A stretch of 64,000 bases of DNA from an uncultured Clostridia bacterium (GCA_947628655.1 CANRAS010000005.1:1-64000), one strand, 5' to 3'; counted from the first letter of the stretch, positions 15,256 through 25,292 are shown. The notes: generated by a model from the sequence alone, not told the origin. Program-made: numbers and translations.

Positions 15256-16095
15256 CTACAACTCCACACTAACGTGCCTCGTCACATGACAGCCCATATT
15301 CACCGCCACGGGCAGTCCCGCGATGTGGGTCGGGGCTTGCTCAATGTTGACGTAAAGCGCCGTCACCGTGCCTCCAAACCCCTGCGAGCCTATGCCCGTC
15401 TTGTTGATTTCGTCAAGCATAACGCGTTCGAGTTCCGCATAGAACGGCGCGGGGTTGCGCTCGCTCAAATCGCGGCAGAGCGCCTTTTTCGCAAGATAAG
15501 CGCAATACTCAAAATCCCCGCCTATTCCTACGCCGACAACAATCGGCGGACACGGATTGCTCCCTGCGAGCGACACGGTTTCCGTTACGAACTTCACAAT
15601 GTCCTCTTTCGCTGCGGACGGCGTGAACATTTTAAGCCTGCTCATATTCTCGCTGCCAAACCCTTTCGGCGCAACAGTAAGCCGAATTTTGTCGCCCCCC
15701 ACAAGTTTCGTGTGGATAACCGCGGGCGTATTGTCGCCCGTGTTCACGCGGTCGAGCGGGTCTTTCACAATCGACAGGCGCAAACGTCCGTCAACGTAGC
15801 CGCGCCGCACGCCCTCGTTCACAGCGTTCTCAAAATCGCCGTTTATGTGAACGTCCTGCCCGATTTCCGCAAATATCACAGCCATTCCCGTGTCCTGACA
15901 AATCGGCACGCCGAGTTCATTTGCACAGTCAATGTTCGCGGCAATGTCGCCCAGCACCGAACGGCACAGTTCGCTTTTCTCGCATTTCTGCGCGTTTTCA
16001 ATACATTCGCGCATACCGCCCGGCAGGTTCAGATTAGCGTCAACGCACATCTGCGCTATCGCCGTGGTTATTTCATTGCAGTCAATTTCTCGCAT
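15256..16095 (-). CDS. fumA: Class I fumarate hydratase, alpha subunit
   Basis: The N-terminal (alpha) part of the Fe-S fumarase, 279 aa. Three cysteines in the expected family contexts should ligate the 4Fe-4S cluster: Cys66 in PICQDTG, Cys182 in SNPCPPIVVGVGIGG and Cys269 in NMGCHV. KGFGSEN and IGSQGFGG are further family segments. It should pair with the beta subunit at 8951-9496, about 6 kb away on the opposite strand. It is 20 nt downstream of the amidohydrolase gene and probably cotranscribed with it. The gene symbol denotes the alpha subunit. Confidence 0.9.
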   Translation of the reverse strand: MREIDCNEITTAIAQMCVDANLNLPGGMRECIENAQKCEKSELCRSVLGDIAANIDCANELGVPICQDTGMAVIFAEIGQDVHINGDFENAVNEGVRRGYVDGRLRLSIVKDPLDRVNTGDNTPAVIHTKLVGGDKIRLTVAPKGFGSENMSRLKMFTPSAAKEDIVKFVTETVSLAGSNPCPPIVVGVGIGGDFEYCAYLAKKALCRDLSERNPAPFYAELERVMLDEINKTGIGSQGFGGTVTALYVNIEQAPTHIAGLPVAVNMGCHVTRHVSVEL

Positions 16096-16115
16096 AACAG
16101 TTTCCCTTTCATAAA

Positions 16116-17300
16116 TTATTTTTTAAACGCAGTTTCCCCGCCGATTATGACAACATCGGGGGTCGTCGCAACGTCAAGCGGGTCGCCCGAAAACAGAGCA
16201 AAATCCGCGTCCTTGCCTGTTTCAACAGTGCCGAGCCTGTCCGAAACGCCGAGGATTTTCGCGGCGTTCGCCGTGATTGCCATAAGCGCGTCCTCCCGCG
16301 ATAATCCTCCGCGCACCGCAAGCGCCGCCGTAAGCGGAAGATACTGTATCGGCGTTTCGGGGTGGTCGGTGCATAGCGCGGCTTTTATGCCGTGCGCTGA
16401 AAGCACGTTCGGAGTGGTTATGTCGTGGTTCGCAAGTTCGGGCTTGCCGCGGTCGCCGAACAGCGGTCCTAGAATAACCGAGGGCGCGTCCTCGGCGAGT
16501 TCATCGGCTATGATACCGCCGTCCGTGCAGTGTATCAGGACATAATCAAGCGAAAATTCCCGCGCTATGCGGATTGCCGTGAAAATATCATCTGCACGGT
16601 GGCAATGAAAATGCGCTTTCAGCTTGTTTTTCCTGTCAAACAGCGGTAACATCGCCTCGCATTTCACATCGAGGTCGGGCTTGTTTATCTCGTCGTCCGT
16701 GCCCTTTTTCGCGGCGTACTCTTCGAGCAATTCTTTGTAACGCAAAGTTTTCTGGAGCTGTTCGCGGATAAGCGCGGCGGTTGCCATTCGGGTAATCGGC
16801 GTTTCGTCGCGGTCGGTGTAGGTGACTTTCGGGTTCTCGCCGAGCGCGAACTTTATCGCGGCGGGACTTTTCACAATAAGATTGTCCACGCGTTTTGAAC
16901 CGAACGTCTTAATGACCGCGAACGAACCGCCGATAGGGTTTGCCGAACCAACGCCCGTACACACGGCGGTAACGCCCGCCCTCACAGCGTCGGAAAAACA
17001 CCTGTCCAATGCGTTAATGCTGTCGATTGCGCGCAGGTGCGGGGTACAGGGATCGGTAGTTTCGTTGCCGTCGTCGCCCTCTGTCTGCATTGAAAGGCTG
17101 TCGCTCCACATTCCGAGGTGGCAGTGCGCGTCAATAAATCCGGGATAGAGCGTTCGCCCGCCGCCGTCGAGTTCTTCTTCTATCATAGGCGAAAGTTCGT
17201 CCATTGCGCCGAGTTCGGTTATCTTATCGGAAAAACGGACATACCCGTTTTCGATAACTTTTCCTGTCATAGTGCAAATTTTGACATTCTTAATAATCAT
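16116..17300 (-). CDS. Amidohydrolase family protein (imidazolonepropionase-like)
   Basis: 394 aa with the metal-dependent amidohydrolase plan. An N-terminal beta sandwich ends in TLYPGFIDAHCHLGM (first metal His pair), HFHCHRADD carries the next His, VLIHCTDGG a further one, and ALCTDHPETP the catalytic Asp. The C-terminal GTVETGKDADFALFSGDPLD completes the composite domain. It resembles the imidazolonepropionase-like or dihydroorotase-like cyclic amidases, but the substrate cannot be assigned. It is the upstream partner of fumarase alpha and is 48 nt downstream of aroK. Confidence 0.85.
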   Translation of the reverse strand: MIIKNVKICTMTGKVIENGYVRFSDKITELGAMDELSPMIEEELDGGGRTLYPGFIDAHCHLGMWSDSLSMQTEGDDGNETTDPCTPHLRAIDSINALDRCFSDAVRAGVTAVCTGVGSANPIGGSFAVIKTFGSKRVDNLIVKSPAAIKFALGENPKVTYTDRDETPITRMATAALIREQLQKTLRYKELLEEYAAKKGTDDEINKPDLDVKCEAMLPLFDRKNKLKAHFHCHRADDIFTAIRIAREFSLDYVLIHCTDGGIIADELAEDAPSVILGPLFGDRGKPELANHDITTPNVLSAHGIKAALCTDHPETPIQYLPLTAALAVRGGLSREDALMAITANAAKILGVSDRLGTVETGKDADFALFSGDPLDVATTPDVVIIGGETAFKK

Positions 17301-17348
17301 AGCAACCTCAATTTTCGTTTAAAAGTAAAATCCGCAAACCGCTTTCCT

Positions 17349-17855
17349 CTAATTGCTCTCCGAATACCTTACCAGTTTCGCAATCTCCTCCACGATAACG
17401 CTGTCCGACGCATTGCCGTTTACCATGTACATCGAGTTACGGCGGTAAACCGCGGAACGCTTTTCGTAGAGTTCGAGGAGCTGTTCTTTCGTGTTCTGCA
17501 TAACAAGCGGGCGGTTCGTATCGCTTTTTATGCGGTTGTAGCAGATTTCAAACGATGTGTTGATATACACGGAAATCCCGCTTTTCCGCGCGTATTCGGC
17601 GGTTTCATCGTTAATCAAAGCGCCGCCGCCCGTCGCTACGATATTATCGTTCGCAAGTTCGCGGATATACTTCGCCTCAAGCGCGCGGAAATGCGGTTCG
17701 CCGAATTTCTCAAATATTTCGGGAATACTCATACGCTCCGCGTTTACGATATAGCGGTCAAGGTCAACGAAATCCCGTTTCAGCGCCGCCGCCAGCTGAC
17801 GCCCGACGTGACTTTTCCCGCACCCCATAAACCCGCATAGATAAACCGAACTCAT
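17349..17855 (-). CDS. aroK: Shikimate kinase
   Basis: 168 aa, normal family length. Walker A is GFMGCGKSHVG (residues 8-18). DLDRYIV contains the Asp that contacts shikimate, GGGALINDET is the substrate-binding glycine motif, and the NRPLV region is the lid arginine segment. It phosphorylates shikimate on the chorismate (aromatic amino acid) pathway. The start overlaps the stop of aroE by 4 nt, so the two are coupled. Confidence 0.95.
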   Translation of the reverse strand: MSSVYLCGFMGCGKSHVGRQLAAALKRDFVDLDRYIVNAERMSIPEIFEKFGEPHFRALEAKYIRELANDNIVATGGGALINDETAEYARKSGISVYINTSFEICYNRIKSDTNRPLVMQNTKEQLLELYEKRSAVYRRNSMYMVNGNASDSVIVEEIAKLVRYSESN

Positions 17856-18697
17856 ACGAGCGCCTCCATTTCGGCGATAATAGCGTCAATGTCCGCTTTG
17901 CTGTAGAAATCCCCGTCCCAAATCTCGTGAGCCGCCGCCGCCTGAAGAACAAGCATTGCCATTCCCGTAAGCGCGGGTTTACCCATTTCGCGGGCAGTCT
18001 TGGCAAGCAGAGTTTCACACGGGTTGTAAATCACGTCGAACACCGCCGCCGCGTTTTCGAGAACGTCCGCGCCGCACGGCATACGGTCTGTTTTCGGGAA
18101 CATTCCGACGGGCGTTGAGTTGATAAGCAAATCGAACTTCTCCCCGCCGAGATTTTCGGCGGTAAGCCCGCCCTCGCCGATTTCGGCAATTCGCACACGC
18201 GCGTTTGCGTTCTGCGCACTTATCTCCGCAATCGTCTTTTCCGCAAGCGGTATGTCCGACTTCAGCACGGCAACGGTAAGTTCCCCGCCCTGTAAAGCCG
18301 TTTCGATAGCCGCCATTCTTCCAACGCCGCCGCAGCCGATAAGCAAAACCTTGCTTTTAAGGTCAGCGCCGAGCATTTCTATAGACTTTACAAATCCGAT
18401 ACAGTCGGTATTATACCCGACCTTTTTCGCGCCGTTCTTAACGCAGTTTACGGAACTGTAACGCCCGGCCTCGTCCGACAGTTCGTCGCAGTATTCGATA
18501 ATCGCCATTTTGTGCGGAATTGTTATGTTGAACCCCTCGTATTCCTCCAAAGCGGAGTATTCGTTTTTGAGGACTTCGGGCGCGGTATCCCGCAGAGTAT
18601 ATTCGCCGTCCCGCCCCGCAAGCGCGAACAGCCGTTCGTGTATCTGAGGCGACAGCGAGTGTCCAAGCGGATGACCTATAAGACAGAATTTTCGCAT
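17852..18697 (-). CDS. aroE: Shikimate dehydrogenase (NADP+)
   Basis: 281 aa. The N-terminus GHPLGHSLSPQIHERLF and NITIPHKMAIIEYCDEL carry the shikimate-binding serine and catalytic lysine. The NADP-binding loop is GCGGVGRMAAIETAL near residue 130. INSTPVGMFP and GMAMLVLQAA complete the family pattern. It reduces 3-dehydroshikimate to shikimate, the step just before aroK. It lies 23 nt downstream of fabD on the same strand. Confidence 0.95.
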   Translation of the reverse strand: MRKFCLIGHPLGHSLSPQIHERLFALAGRDGEYTLRDTAPEVLKNEYSALEEYEGFNITIPHKMAIIEYCDELSDEAGRYSSVNCVKNGAKKVGYNTDCIGFVKSIEMLGADLKSKVLLIGCGGVGRMAAIETALQGGELTVAVLKSDIPLAEKTIAEISAQNANARVRIAEIGEGGLTAENLGGEKFDLLINSTPVGMFPKTDRMPCGADVLENAAAVFDVIYNPCETLLAKTAREMGKPALTGMAMLVLQAAAAHEIWDGDFYSKADIDAIIAEMEALV

Positions 18698-18720
18698 AAT
18701 AACAATCTCCTTTCAAGCCT

Positions 18721-19644
18721 TCACGCTTTAAGCGCCGACAAAGCCTTTTCCATAGTTTCCGCGCTTTCGATGTTCACGCAGGTTACGCCTTTGAGCGTCT
18801 TTCGCACAAGCCCCGTCAGGACGTGCCCCGGACCTAGTTCCACAAACGCCTCTATCCCCGCGCTTTGCATTTCTGAAAGTTCGCTTGCGAATTTCACGGG
18901 CGAACAGATATGCCGCGCCAGATAATCGGGCATATCGGAAGTGTCCGAGAGCTTGCCTCCGAGTAAGTTGGAGTAGAAATCGCAGTTCGGCGCGTTGAAT
19001 TTCATATCGGCGATCTGCGCCTTGAATTTCTCCGCCGCCGCGTTCATCAGCTTTGTGTGGAACGCGGCGGACACCGCGAGTTTAACGCACCGTTTTCCCA
19101 TCTGCGAGAAAATCTCCGCCGCCTCGTCAATCGCTTTCGTTTCCCCCGCAATGACCGTCTGCACGGGCGAGTTGTAGTTCGCGGGGGCAATGTAACCGTT
19201 TACTTTCCCGCACACCTCGTTTATCATATCATCGTCAGCGCCGATAACCGCCGCCATTGCCCCGTCGGAACTTTCGGCGGCGTCCGCCATTGCGGAACTT
19301 CTGAGTTTAATCGCCGTGAACGCGTCCTCCAAAGACAGCATACCCGACGCGTACATCGCCGCATATTCGCCGAGCGAATGTCCCGCAACGGCTGTGTTGT
19401 CAATGCCCTCCTCGCGGGCGGCGGTGAGCGCCAAAAGCGACACCGTGAATATCGCGGGCTGGGACAGTCTTGTCTGCGCCAATTCCTGCTCCGTGCTTTC
19501 ACACAGCTTTTTCAGCACGTCAAAGCCCATAATGTCCGAACCGCACTCCAGAATTTTCCCGCACGCGGGATATTTCTCTGCGAGCGACGCGCCCATATTC
19601 GGATACTGCGAACCTTGTCCCGAAAATAAAAACGCCTTTTTCAT
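18721..19644 (-). CDS. fabD: Malonyl-CoA:ACP transacylase
   Basis: 307 aa. It has the N-terminal FSGQGSQYPNMG, the nucleophile elbow GHSLGEYAA with the catalytic Ser, and the later AAFHTKLM with the catalytic His. It loads malonyl groups onto ACP for chain elongation. It is transcribed away from the other fab/acc genes, with its start 172 nt from fabH in a divergent control region. In most Firmicutes fabD lies inside the same operon as fabH, fabG and fabF. A GGAGG site precedes the start. Confidence 0.95.
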   Translation of the reverse strand: MKKAFLFSGQGSQYPNMGASLAEKYPACGKILECGSDIMGFDVLKKLCESTEQELAQTRLSQPAIFTVSLLALTAAREEGIDNTAVAGHSLGEYAAMYASGMLSLEDAFTAIKLRSSAMADAAESSDGAMAAVIGADDDMINEVCGKVNGYIAPANYNSPVQTVIAGETKAIDEAAEIFSQMGKRCVKLAVSAAFHTKLMNAAAEKFKAQIADMKFNAPNCDFYSNLLGGKLSDTSDMPDYLARHICSPVKFASELSEMQSAGIEAFVELGPGHVLTGLVRKTLKGVTCVNIESAETMEKALSALKA

Positions 19645-19696
19645 AATAATCTATACCTCCAAATAAATAAAAATCTTGTGATAAGCCAAAAAGTGG

Positions 19697-19725
19697 TTGA
19701 CAAATTCCCGAAAATAGGTTAAAAT
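19697..19725 (+). promoter_or_regulatory. Sigma-A promoter of the fab/acc operon
   Basis: Perfect TTGACA (19697-19702), 17-nt spacer and TAAAAT (19720-19725), giving a ~85-nt leader to fabH. I see no FapR-like or FabT-like palindrome here. Confidence 0.8.
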
Positions 19726-19816
19726 ATAAATGATTGTATTTTTATGGGAGTTTGGGGAAATTTTCTCCACAGTCTTATTATACAATATTTGCAAAATAAA
19801 ATCAAGGAGTATTTTA

Positions 19817-20812
19817 ATGAACGGAATAGAGATTTTGGGCGCAGGCAGTTTCACGCCTGATTTTATCGCGGATAACGATAAGTTTTCCGAGATACTTGAC
19901 ACGTCTGACGAGTGGATTTTCCCGCGTACGGGAATAAAGCAGAGGCATATAGCCTCCGATATTCCCAACTACTATATGGGCGCGCAGGCGGCGAAAGCCG
20001 CGCTTGCGGACGCGAATGTAAACGCCGTGGACGTGGATTTGATAATAGTATCGACGTGTACGCCCGATTTTTTCTATCCCGCGATGAGCTGTCTTATACA
20101 AAAGCGCATCGGCGCGGACAGAGCCGCCTGCTTTGACGTGAACAGCGCCTGCACGGGCTTTATCACGTCGCTTGACATAGCGCACGGGTATCTTGCGACG
20201 GGGAAATACCGCAATATTCTGATAGTATCATCAGAAAAGCTGTCACAGCAGGTGGACTATACAGACCGCGCGTCCTCGATACTCTTCGGCGACGCGGCGG
20301 GCGCGGTGCTTATAACCGCGGGCGACAAGCCGTTCTATTCGTATCTCGGCGCGGAGGGCGACGAGTTCGAGGCGCTTTACTGCAAGGCGAATTATGAAAC
20401 AAACTGCCCGTGGTACGGCGATATAGACGGGTTCTACGAAAACAAATTCGACACTCCGCAAAAACAGCATTTCTTGGTTCAGGACGGCAAGGCGGTCTAT
20501 AAATTCGCGGTGAACGCTATGGCAAACGCCGTAAAGAACGCGATAAACGGGCATTACGACGTTTCTGAAATTGATATTGTGATACCGCACCAGGCAAACC
20601 TGCGGATAATCGAAAAGGCAACGGAACTGCTCGGAATTTCGTCGGATAAAGTCTATACGAATATCGAGCATATGGGAAACGTTTCCAGCGCGTGCATACC
20701 GATTTGCTTTAGTGAACTTAAATCATCGGGGCGAATAAAAAGCGGTATGAAGATTTGTTTCGTGGGTTTCGGTGCGGGTCTTACATACGGCGCTGTAGTT
20801 ATTGAAGTATAG
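19817..20812 (+). CDS. fabH: Beta-ketoacyl-ACP synthase III
   Basis: 331 aa from the ATG after CAAGGAG. It starts fatty-acid synthesis by condensing an acyl-CoA with malonyl-ACP. The catalytic Cys112 is in NSACTGFITSLD, the His is in IPHQANLRI, and the Asn is in MGNVSSACIP. The N-terminal TSDEWIFPRTGIKQRHIA is diagnostic. It is the first gene of the fab/acc run. Primer preference (acetyl or branched) is not readable by eye. Confidence 0.95.
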   Translation: MNGIEILGAGSFTPDFIADNDKFSEILDTSDEWIFPRTGIKQRHIASDIPNYYMGAQAAKAALADANVNAVDVDLIIVSTCTPDFFYPAMSCLIQKRIGADRAACFDVNSACTGFITSLDIAHGYLATGKYRNILIVSSEKLSQQVDYTDRASSILFGDAAGAVLITAGDKPFYSYLGAEGDEFEALYCKANYETNCPWYGDIDGFYENKFDTPQKQHFLVQDGKAVYKFAVNAMANAVKNAINGHYDVSEIDIVIPHQANLRIIEKATELLGISSDKVYTNIEHMGNVSSACIPICFSELKSSGRIKSGMKICFVGFGAGLTYGAVVIEV

Positions 20813-20878
20813 CCAAGGTAAATTTTGGCAATATTATATAATACATAGAATAGAATAATACCGAAAGGAAATGTGAAG

Positions 20879-21616
20879 ATGGGAAAAACGGCATTGATTA
20901 CGGGTTCGGCAAGAGGAATAGGCGCGGCGGCCGCGTTAAGGCTAGCCGAGGACGGCTTTGACATCGCGCTGAACGATATAAGCGAACAGAGTTTTGAAAA
21001 CAACGATATTATCGAGCGCATAACCGCAAAGGGCGTCAAGTGCGAAAAGTATATAGCCGACGTGTCCGACCACGAGCAGTGCGCGGAACTCGCAAAAAAG
21101 GTAAAAGCGGATTTCGGCAGTATCGACGCGCTTGTAAACAACGCGGGAATAACGCGCGACGGACTGCTTTTGCGAATGAGCGAGGAAAACTACGACGATG
21201 TGATAAGAATTAACCAAAAATCCGTGTTCAATATGACAAAGCACGTCGGCGCTGTTATGTTAAGGCAAAAAAGCGGACGGATAGTAAATCTCGCGTCGGT
21301 CGCGGGCTTGTACGGAAATCCGGGGCAGATGAACTATTCGGCAAGCAAAGGCGCGGTTATTTCAATGACGAAAACCGCCGCGAAAGAACTAGGTTCGCGC
21401 GGGATAACCGTAAACGCGGTAGCGCCGGGATTTATAAAAACGCCGATGACGGATAAACTCACACAAGAACAGCGAAACGCGATTTTAGCGCAGATAGCTA
21501 TGAACCGTTACGGCGAACCCGAAGAGGTGGCGGCGGTCATATCGTTCCTTTGCAGCGACAATGCAAGCTATGTCACGGGGCAGGTAATAGAAATAAGCGG
21601 CGGGCTTTCGATGTGA
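20879..21616 (+). CDS. fabG: 3-oxoacyl-ACP reductase
   Basis: 245 aa short-chain dehydrogenase. It has the cofactor loop TGSARGIGAAAAL, NNAGITRDGL, the catalytic YSASKGA (Tyr and Lys) preceded by the Ser in LASVAG, and the C-terminal VTGQVIEISGGLSM typical of FabG. It reduces 3-ketoacyl-ACP with NADPH. The ATG at 20879 is 8-9 nt after AAAGGA. A GTG two codons earlier is too close to it. Confidence 0.95.
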   Translation: MGKTALITGSARGIGAAAALRLAEDGFDIALNDISEQSFENNDIIERITAKGVKCEKYIADVSDHEQCAELAKKVKADFGSIDALVNNAGITRDGLLLRMSEENYDDVIRINQKSVFNMTKHVGAVMLRQKSGRIVNLASVAGLYGNPGQMNYSASKGAVISMTKTAAKELGSRGITVNAVAPGFIKTPMTDKLTQEQRNAILAQIAMNRYGEPEEVAAVISFLCSDNASYVTGQVIEISGGLSM

Positions 21617-21676
21617 GAAATCTAAGATAACCATAATCGCGGGAAAGTCGGCGTAAGGGTAAATTAAGGAGATTTT

Positions 21677-22918
21677 ATGGGACAGAACAGAAGAGTGGCA
21701 ATAACGGGTATGGGGTGCGTAACGCCGATAGGCAATTCGCCCGCGGAACTATGGGCAAGCCTTATGGCGGGAAAACACGGCTTTGAAGTCGGGAGCTGGT
21801 TTCCCGAAGAACCCGAAACGCAGGGGATAATTTCACGGGTGAAGAATTTCGACCCGTCGGAATTGTTCGACAAAAAAGAAGTCCGCCGAAACGACGTTAT
21901 CGTTCAGTACGCGGTATACTGCGCAAAACAGGCTCTTGACGACGCGGGAACGGACTTGAAAGACCTAGACCCCTACAGAGTGGGCGTCGTTATCGGCAGC
22001 GGTATAGGCGGTATCCACACAACGGACGAGGAATTGCAGGTGTACCGCGAAAAGGGCAGCAAGCGCGTTTCCGTGTTCACGATAACAAAGATGATAGGGA
22101 ATATGGCTGCGGGCGAGGTCGCGATAAGAACGGGTTTCAAAGGCTCGAACTTCTGCGTTACCACCGCGTGCGCGAGCGGTACGCAGGCGATAGGCGAGGC
22201 GTTCCGCTCGATAAAGAACGGCTATCTTGACGCGGCGGTGACGGGCGGTACGGAATGTGCGAATATCGGATTTTGCTACGCAAGTTTCAATAATATGAAA
22301 GCACTCACGAAATCGACGGACGTTGACAGAGCGTCAATTCCGTTTGACGCGGAGCGCAGCGGGTTCGTTTTAGGCGACGGGTGCGGTCTGCTCGTTTTGG
22401 AGGAATACGAACACGCAAAGGCGCGGGGCGCGAAGATTTACGCGGAAATATGCGGTTACGGCTCAACGTGCGACGCTTACCACGAAACCAGCCCCGACCC
22501 CGACGGTCAGGGCGGCGCAAAGGCAATGGAGTTCGCCGTGGAAGAGGCGGGAATTTCTCCCGCGCAGGTGAACTACATCAACGCGCACGGCACGTCAACG
22601 CATATGAACGACGTTACCGAAACGAAAGCCATTAAGTTAGCGTTCGGCGAACACGCGAAGAACATCGCGGTAAATTCGACAAAATCTATGACGGGGCATT
22701 TGCTGGGCGCGGCAGGCGGCGTTGAGGCTATAGTCACGGCGCTGTCGATAAAGAACGGCAAAATTCATATGACGCTCGGTTATAAGACCCCCGACCCCGA
22801 ATGTGACTTAGACTACGTTACCGAGGGCGCGAGGGAGCTTAAAATCACGGCGGCGCTGTCAAATTCGCTCGGTTTCGGCGGACACAACGGCTGTATCTGC
22901 CTGAAACCCGCTGAATAA
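21677..22918 (+). CDS. fabF: Beta-ketoacyl-ACP synthase II
   Basis: 413 aa elongating condensing enzyme. The catalytic Cys165 is in TTACASGTQAIGEAF. The two histidines are in NAHGTSTHMND and KSMTGHLLGAAGG. N-terminal VAITGMGCVTPIG and C-terminal SNSLGFGGHNGCI complete the family. It sits 60 nt after fabG with a TTAAGGAG site before the ATG. Confidence 0.96.
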   Translation: MGQNRRVAITGMGCVTPIGNSPAELWASLMAGKHGFEVGSWFPEEPETQGIISRVKNFDPSELFDKKEVRRNDVIVQYAVYCAKQALDDAGTDLKDLDPYRVGVVIGSGIGGIHTTDEELQVYREKGSKRVSVFTITKMIGNMAAGEVAIRTGFKGSNFCVTTACASGTQAIGEAFRSIKNGYLDAAVTGGTECANIGFCYASFNNMKALTKSTDVDRASIPFDAERSGFVLGDGCGLLVLEEYEHAKARGAKIYAEICGYGSTCDAYHETSPDPDGQGGAKAMEFAVEEAGISPAQVNYINAHGTSTHMNDVTETKAIKLAFGEHAKNIAVNSTKSMTGHLLGAAGGVEAIVTALSIKNGKIHMTLGYKTPDPECDLDYVTEGARELKITAALSNSLGFGGHNGCICLKPAE

Positions 22919-22956
22919 TGTATAAACGCAATACGCCTTGAATTTAGGAGGATTTT

Positions 22957-23442
22957 ATGAGCAGTATCAAAGAGAAAAAAGAACCGCGCCTTATCGAGGA
23001 CACGGTAGAATGTGTCGAGGAGTTAGCGCGGATATTAAAGGAAAACGACTTAGGGCGGATTAAGGTAAGCACTCCCGACGATGTGGAAATTCTCGTCGAG
23101 GCAAAACCGCGCGTCGCTCCGCCTATCGGAGGCATAGGCGCAATGCCCGCGCCCGCCGCGCCCCGCGCGGATAAGCCCGAAGAAAAGCCTGCCGAAGAAA
23201 AGATAAGCGGTAACTTCATCACAAGCCCGATTATCGGCACGTTCTACACCTCGCCCAGTCCAGAAAAGCCGACGTTTGTAAAAATCGGCGATACTATAAA
23301 CGCGGGCGACGTCGTGTGCATAATCGAGAGTATGAAACTGATGAACGAGATAAATTCGGAGTTTTCGGGCAGAGTAGCGGAGATTTACGTCAATAACGGC
23401 GACAGCGTTGAATACGGTCAGAAACTGATGAGGATAGAATAA
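22957..23442 (+). CDS. accB: Biotin carboxyl carrier protein of acetyl-CoA carboxylase
   Basis: 161 aa. An N-terminal helical part (1-50) is followed by a Pro/Ala-rich linker (51-82). The biotinyl domain has the modified Lys127 in IESMKLMNEI, where most BCCPs have AMKMMNEI, and the FYTSPSPEKPTFVKIGD thumb segment. It carries CO2 between AccC and AccDA. Its TAA stop shares a base with the fabZ ATG (TAATG), so the two are coupled. Confidence 0.95.
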   Translation: MSSIKEKKEPRLIEDTVECVEELARILKENDLGRIKVSTPDDVEILVEAKPRVAPPIGGIGAMPAPAAPRADKPEEKPAEEKISGNFITSPIIGTFYTSPSPEKPTFVKIGDTINAGDVVCIIESMKLMNEINSEFSGRVAEIYVNNGDSVEYGQKLMRIE

Positions 23443-23876
23443 TGGTACTGAACAAAGAACAGATAAAGGAAATAATCCCGCACCGCGACCCGTTTTTGCT
23501 TATCGACGAGGTAACGGAACTTGAGGCGGGCGTATCCGTCACGGCGCGGAAGTACTTAAAGGAAGAAGATTTCTGGTTCAAGGGGCATTTCCCCGGTCAG
23601 CCCGTAACGCCGGGAGTGCTTATGATAGAGATGCTCGCGCAGGCGGGCGCGGTTTGTACGCTCTCGCTCCCCGAAAACAAAGGCAAGATAGCGTTTTTCG
23701 CGGGGATAGACAAGGCGCGTTTTCGCGGGCAGGTACTCCCCGGAGATACCCTCGAACTCAACGTAGTTATGACGGGCAAAAAAGGCGCGATAGGCTTTGG
23801 CAAGGCGACGGCAACAGTAAACGGAAAGAAAGTCGTCACCGCTGAAATAAGTTTCGCGCTTGCAGACCCTAAATAA
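23442..23876 (+). CDS. fabZ: 3-hydroxyacyl-ACP dehydratase
   Basis: 144 aa hot-dog fold enzyme. The active-site His is in [13 protein letters not shown], the Glu is in [12 protein letters not shown], and [13 protein letters not shown] joins them. It dehydrates 3-hydroxyacyl-ACP to the trans-2-enoyl form. It overlaps accB by one base, and accC follows after 25 nt. Confidence 0.96.
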   Translation: MVLNKEQIKEIIPHRDPFLLIDEVTELEAGVSVTARKYLKEEDFWFKGHFPGQPVTPGVLMIEMLAQAGAVCTLSLPENKGKIAFFAGIDKARFRGQVLPGDTLELNVVMTGKKGAIGFGKATATVNGKKVVTAEISFALADPK

Positions 23877-23901
23877 TTCAACGCAGAACGGAAGATGGAA
23901 G

Positions 23902-25254
23902 ATGTTTAATAAAATACTTATTGCAAATCGCGGAGAGATAGCCATACGGATTATGCGCGCGTGCAGGGAGTTAGGTATAAAGACCGCCGCGGTGTATTCC
24001 ACCGCCGACAAAACAGCTCTCCACGCGCAAATCGCGGACGAGGCTATATGTATAGGACCCGCGCCGTCAAAGGACAGCTATTTGAACACTAAAGCGATAA
24101 TCGCCGCCTGCGAGGTGACAGGCGCGGACGCTTTACACCCCGGGTTCGGATTTCTCTCCGAGAACACGGACTTCGCACGGCTATGCGATAAATGCGGGAT
24201 AACGTTCATAGGACCTACTCCCGAAACTATGGAGAATATGGGCGACAAGGCGAACGCCCGCAGGACGATGATAGACGCGGGAGTTCCCGTAATCCCGGGT
24301 TCCGACGGCATTGTAAGCGACATAGACGAGGCAAAGCGCATCTGCCGGGAGATAGGCTATCCCGTAATGGTGAAAGCCACGGCGGGCGGCGGCGGGCGCG
24401 GTATCAGAATGGTCGAAAGCGAAAGCGACCTTGAGGCGAAATTCGCCGAGGCGCAGAGCGAGGCGGCGGCGTGTTTCGGAAACGGGGGCTTGTACATCGA
24501 GAAGTTTCTCGTAAACCCGCGCCATATAGAGGTTCAGCTGCTCGCGGACAATTACGGGAATATCGTCCACTTAGGTGAGCGCGACTGTTCACTTCAGCGG
24601 CGCAACCAAAAAGTTCTTGAGGAAAGCCCCAGCCCCATAATGACCGACGAACTTCGCCGAAAAATGGGCGAGGCGGCAGCGGCGGCGGCGAAAGCCTGCG
24701 GATACCGCAACGCGGGTACGATAGAATTTCTAGTCGATAAAGACCGAAACTTCTACTTTATGGAAATGAACACTCGTATACAAGTAGAACACCCCGTCAC
24801 GGAATTTGTCACGGGAATTGACCTCGTTAAAGCGCAGATACGCATAGCGGGCGGTGAAAAGCTGTGGTTTACGCAGGACGATGTGAAACTCACGGGTCAC
24901 GCGATAGAGTGCCGTATAAACGCCGAGGACCCGCGCCACGGCTTTCGTCCTTGCCCCGGAAAGATTAATTCCATCCACGTTCCGGGCGGGTTTAACGTAA
25001 GAATAGACAGCGCCGCATACGTCGGCTATGAAATTCCCCCGCAGTATGACAGTATGATTGCAAAGCTTATTGTAAAGGGCGAAAACCGCGCCGAGGCTAT
25101 AGCGAAAATGCGCGTCGCGCTGTCGGAGTTCATCATAGACGGCGTTGAAACGAACATAGATTTTCACTTGAAACTGCTGAGAAACGAGTTTTTCGAGCGC
25201 GGAGAGTTCGACAACGGTTTTCTTAACAGAACGGACATTATGAAAGACGGCTGA
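23902..25254 (+). CDS. accC: Acetyl-CoA carboxylase, biotin carboxylase subunit
   Basis: 450 aa ATP-grasp enzyme that carboxylates biotin on AccB. The start is [20 protein letters not shown]. The glycine-rich ATP loop is [30 protein letters not shown] carries the catalytic Glu/Asn/Arg, and [18 protein letters not shown] is near the C-terminal domain. The ATG at 23902 follows GGAAGATGGAAG. There is no fused biotinyl domain, so it is the bacterial acetyl-CoA type rather than pyruvate carboxylase. Confidence 0.96.
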   Translation: MFNKILIANRGEIAIRIMRACRELGIKTAAVYSTADKTALHAQIADEAICIGPAPSKDSYLNTKAIIAACEVTGADALHPGFGFLSENTDFARLCDKCGITFIGPTPETMENMGDKANARRTMIDAGVPVIPGSDGIVSDIDEAKRICREIGYPVMVKATAGGGGRGIRMVESESDLEAKFAEAQSEAAACFGNGGLYIEKFLVNPRHIEVQLLADNYGNIVHLGERDCSLQRRNQKVLEESPSPIMTDELRRKMGEAAAAAAKACGYRNAGTIEFLVDKDRNFYFMEMNTRIQVEHPVTEFVTGIDLVKAQIRIAGGEKLWFTQDDVKLTGHAIECRINAEDPRHGFRPCPGKINSIHVPGGFNVRIDSAAYVGYEIPPQYDSMIAKLIVKGENRAEAIAKMRVALSEFIIDGVETNIDFHLKLLRNEFFERGEFDNGFLNRTDIMKDG

Positions 25255-25292
25255 ATAATATGCAGTAGCGTCTTTCAAAAATAAGGAGATTT

